DNA from: Pseudomonadales bacterium
GTDB lineage: Bacteria; Pseudomonadota; Gammaproteobacteria; Pseudomonadales; Azotimanducaceae
Direction: 5' to 3'
DNA length: 64,000 nucleotides
Assembly: GCA_028285415.1 (NCBI GenBank)
Contig: JANQPF010000005.1
Coordinates: 372,001 to 436,000, forward strand
The position numbers and the translations under genes were made by a program. The notes below the pieces were generated by a model, which was not told the DNA's origin, did not search any database, and saw only the letters and a program-made list of their open reading frames with translations. How positions within the stretch are numbered: the first letter of the stretch is position 1; every line of letters begins with the position of its first letter. Positions 59,725 through 64,000 of the stretch are shown piece after piece.

Positions 59725-61199
59725 CCCACCTTCTGGCGCTGGTCCTGGGTGCCATATACGTCCTGGGATTCGCGCCGTTTGATCTCTGGCCGCTGGTGTT
59801 TATCGCCATTGGGGGTTTGTTCTGGCTGCTGCAGCAGCCCGACGCAAACCCGCTGCTGCTGACGTATGTCTTCGGTATCGGCAAGTACGCCGTTGGCGCT
59901 TCCTGGGTATACGTCAGTATCCACGTTTACGGGAATGCGCCACCGTGGCTGGCGGGATCGCTTGTTGTCCTCTTTGTGTTGCTCCTGGCGTTTCTCTTCA
60001 CACTGCCGGTCGGCTGGCTCTATCGCACGCTGCGCGATGAAGCTGCCTGGTCTCTCCAGAACGTGCTGGTGTTCACGGCGGCATGGATTGCAGTTGACTG
60101 GGTATCCACGTGGCTCCTCACGGGCTTTCCGTGGCTGCTGCCCGGGTATGCCGTCATGCAGACGTGGGCGGGTGGCTGGATTCCGGTGCTCGGCGTGCTT
60201 GGCACCGGTGCAGGTGTCGTGCTGAGCGCCGCAGCGGCTGTCGCTCTGGTCGGACAGAGGCGTTGGATCTGGGTGGGCGCGGTCATGGCCGTTGCGGTCT
60301 GGCTCGGCGGGGCCCTCATCAGCACGGCAACCTGGGTCCAGGTTGCCAGCACGCACTCCGTTGCTCTGGTGCAGGGCAACATCGACCAGAACTTGAAATG
60401 GCTGCGGGAGCAGGCGGTGCCTAACATCGAGTCCCACGTGACCCTGTCACAGGCACATTGGGACGCGGACATCCTGGTCTGGCCGGAAGGCGCAATCACG
60501 CTGTTCCCGCAGCAGGTTCAGGGTTTGCTGAATCAGCTCAACGCCAGAGGGCAGGCAACGGCTACCAACGTCGTTGTCGGTATTCCCGACCTTACCGTTT
60601 TGCCGGGTGATCAATACGAGTTCCGCAATACCGCCATTGGGCTCGGTCAAGCATCGGGTAAGTTTGCGAAGATTCATCTGGTGCCTTTCGGCGAATACGT
60701 GCCGTTGGAGTCTGTGCTGAGAGGGCTCATCGAGTTTTTCGATCTACCCATGTCTTCGTCAGTGCCGGGAGACGTGGATCAGGAAAATCTAAGTCTCAGC
60801 ATGGGCGAAGCGGCCATGGCCATCTGCTATGAAGTGGCCTATCCGGAAACGATGCGGCGTCAGGCAGCAACCGCCGCCCTCTTGATGACCATATCCAACG
60901 ACACCTGGTTCGGGGAGAGCATTGGCCCGCACCAACACATGCAGATCGCGCAGGCACGTGCCCGGGAAAATGGCCGCTGGATGTTGCGCGGGACGAATAA
61001 CGGCGTGACGGCGATCGTCGATCACGAAGGAGTCGTCCAGGATCAGCTACCTCAATTCGAAGCGGGCGTGCTGCGGGGTGAAGTGTCGGTCATGCAGGGC
61101 CGTACGCCTTTCAGCTACGTTGGCCATTGGCCGGTTCTCGCGCTCCTGATCATGGCCCTGGCGTGGCGGCTCATGGCGCGCCGCGCACAGCGTTCATGA
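59721..61199 (+). CDS. lnt: Apolipoprotein N-acyltransferase
   Basis: Lnt (492 residues) adds the third acyl chain to lipoproteins at the outer face of the inner membrane. Six or so N-terminal helices precede a nitrilase-fold domain with the catalytic set E256 (VWPEGAI), K317 (KFAKIHLVPFGEYVP) and C369 (AICYEVAYPE), followed by SNDTWFGESIGPHQHMQ. Ends with a last helix. ATGA overlap with corC; its 3' end overlaps the convergent TrpF-like gene by 29 bases. Confidence 0.97.
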   Translation: MTHLLALVLGAIYVLGFAPFDLWPLVFIAIGGLFWLLQQPDANPLLLTYVFGIGKYAVGASWVYVSIHVYGNAPPWLAGSLVVLFVLLLAFLFTLPVGWLYRTLRDEAAWSLQNVLVFTAAWIAVDWVSTWLLTGFPWLLPGYAVMQTWAGGWIPVLGVLGTGAGVVLSAAAAVALVGQRRWIWVGAVMAVAVWLGGALISTATWVQVASTHSVALVQGNIDQNLKWLREQAVPNIESHVTLSQAHWDADILVWPEGAITLFPQQVQGLLNQLNARGQATATNVVVGIPDLTVLPGDQYEFRNTAIGLGQASGKFAKIHLVPFGEYVPLESVLRGLIEFFDLPMSSSVPGDVDQENLSLSMGEAAMAICYEVAYPETMRRQAATAALLMTISNDTWFGESIGPHQHMQIAQARARENGRWMLRGTNNGVTAIVDHEGVVQDQLPQFEAGVLRGEVSVMQGRTPFSYVGHWPVLALLIMALAWRLMARRAQRS

Positions 61200-61827
61200 A
61201 CGCGATGAGCTTGTCCGCATCCAACTGGTTTTCGCTGCGGATACCCGAACAGAGGTCCAGGCCGTAGGGCTGGACCGTTGCAATCGCTTCTGCCGCGTTC
61301 TCGGGCCGCAGGCCACCCGCCAGGAATACAGGCTTTGCGGCGCGGGCGACAAATTCTCTGCTGATGGACCAGTCATGGGGGCGACCTGTGCCACCAAGCT
61401 CGGCCACCGCGGCGGACGGCCGCCCGCTGTCCAGGAGAAACGCATGTACGTGCGGAGCGTAGGCTTCAATGAGATCGAGCGCGCTTTCGTCTTCCACGTG
61501 AATGACCTGCACCCGCCGTACCTCAGGCAGCGCGCGGACAATGGTTTCGTATTCGGCAGGATCAATGTGACTCACCACCTGGACGGTGTTGGTACCGCAG
61601 AAGCGGGCGTGATCCACGATGTCCCTTCCGCGTTCGCGCGAAGTGAGGAGAAACGTCGCCACTGGCGGCGGCGTTGCTGCCGCGATTGTGCGGATACGCT
61701 CGTCATCGATGGGGCCGGGTCCCGACGGCATTTCCGCAACCAGACCGAGCGCGTCCGCGCCGGCTGCAATGGCCATCTGCGCCTCGTCGATTGAGGCGAT
61801 ACAACAGACTTTGACGCGGGTTCTCAC
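61171..61827 (-). CDS. Phosphoribosylanthranilate isomerase (TrpF)-family protein, divergent
   Basis: The 218-residue TIM barrel keeps the TrpF catalytic pair C8 (KVCCIAS, usually KICG) and D133 (FLLDSGRP), plus GGTG, FLAGGLRPENA and LDLCSGIRSE (usually D-x-S-S-G-V-E). The S-P-R-Y substrate-binding loop is replaced by MPSGPGPI, so the anthranilate-pocket Arg is missing. It may be a true but variant isomerase or a paralogue for another phosphosugar isomerisation. No other trp gene is nearby. It is convergent with lnt and divergent from leuS. Confidence 0.75.
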   Translation of the reverse strand: MRTRVKVCCIASIDEAQMAIAAGADALGLVAEMPSGPGPIDDERIRTIAAATPPPVATFLLTSRERGRDIVDHARFCGTNTVQVVSHIDPAEYETIVRALPEVRRVQVIHVEDESALDLIEAYAPHVHAFLLDSGRPSAAVAELGGTGRPHDWSISREFVARAAKPVFLAGGLRPENAAEAIATVQPYGLDLCSGIRSENQLDADKLIAFMNAVRGAP

Positions 61828-61914
61828 ATGGACTCCTGAACAAACGAGCGGCTACGACACGCGCCGCGGCGTGGCGCCTGTCGTGGGCCTGAAGGGGTTG
61901 TAGTGGTATCCTAG

Positions 61915-64000
<2,086 letters not shown>

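Overview
The window reads as chromosomal DNA of a free-living gammaproteobacterium, GC-rich by eye (roughly 60 %). The main reasons are the miaB / phoH-ybeY-corC-lnt / leuS block at the right end, which has gammaproteobacterial order, and small gammaproteobacterial families such as DUF6316 and DUF1820. Genes are dense, many pairs share 4-nt ATGA overlaps, and several starts are GTG or TTG. I saw no tRNA, rRNA, insertion sequence, prophage or CRISPR array.

Layout. 1-5204: an ECF sigma factor fused in frame to a zinc-finger anti-sigma domain, followed by a DUF2721 gene; divergent from it are a flavodoxin-type reductase, a DUF1622 membrane protein, a Rieske-thiamine-diphosphate fusion enzyme and an unrecognised protein. 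5209-11142: small stress and housekeeping-type genes (ArsR-SRPBCC pair, GspG-like protein, PhzF, a lipoprotein, DinB, RluE, arylamine N-acetyltransferase, DUF899). 11150-15559: a minus-strand run of DUF2141 protein, Tat-exported carotenoid oxygenase, LytS/LytT two-component pair and a membrane-anchored protein. 15768-21532: MarR/nitroreductase pair, a hybrid 7TMR-DISM histidine kinase and an MFS carrier. 21622-25885: a CoxG-S-L-M cluster with a form II (AYRGAGR) large subunit. 26064-28508: panB-panC-coaX behind a leader that can hide the panB ribosome-binding site in a hairpin. 28560-37895: response regulator, MFS, HtrA protease, a secreted S8 peptidase lacking the usual catalytic His, folK, an exported protein, a beta-lactamase-fold hydrolase and an orphan membrane protein. 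38019-40772: LLM oxidoreductase, 2-hydroxyacid dehydrogenase, queuosine-precursor transporter. 40730-43646: minus-strand operon of a cereblon-like CULT protein, HAD hydrolase, PTPS-III-like pterin enzyme, SDR and an exported protein. 43699-55107: tag, map, acyl-CoA dehydrogenase, YeeE/YedE pair, small operons, a P450, a ferredoxin reductase, an FMN 2-hydroxyacid dehydrogenase and a leucine-dehydrogenase-type enzyme. 55277-64000: miaB, phoH-ybeY-corC-lnt, a TrpF-like gene and the first two-thirds of leuS.

How the genes work together. panBC-coaX covers pantoate synthesis through phosphorylation of pantothenate to 4'-phosphopantothenate on one transcript. The cox cluster is a complete three-subunit molybdenum hydroxylase with its CoxG-type accessory protein. 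The CULT-HAD-PTPS-SDR genes are joined by 4-nt overlaps and look like one pathway. The PTPS-like protein has the ExxHGH motif linked to folate-type pterin chemistry, and folK lies in the same window.

The strongest candidates for something undescribed are the CULT operon, with all ligand-cage tryptophans and zinc cysteines in cereblon spacing, and the panB leader, with tandem 18-nt elements and mutually exclusive pairings over the Shine-Dalgarno sequence. The sigma/anti-sigma fusion and the Rieske-TPP fusion come next. All functional calls are from motif reading; no database search was possible.
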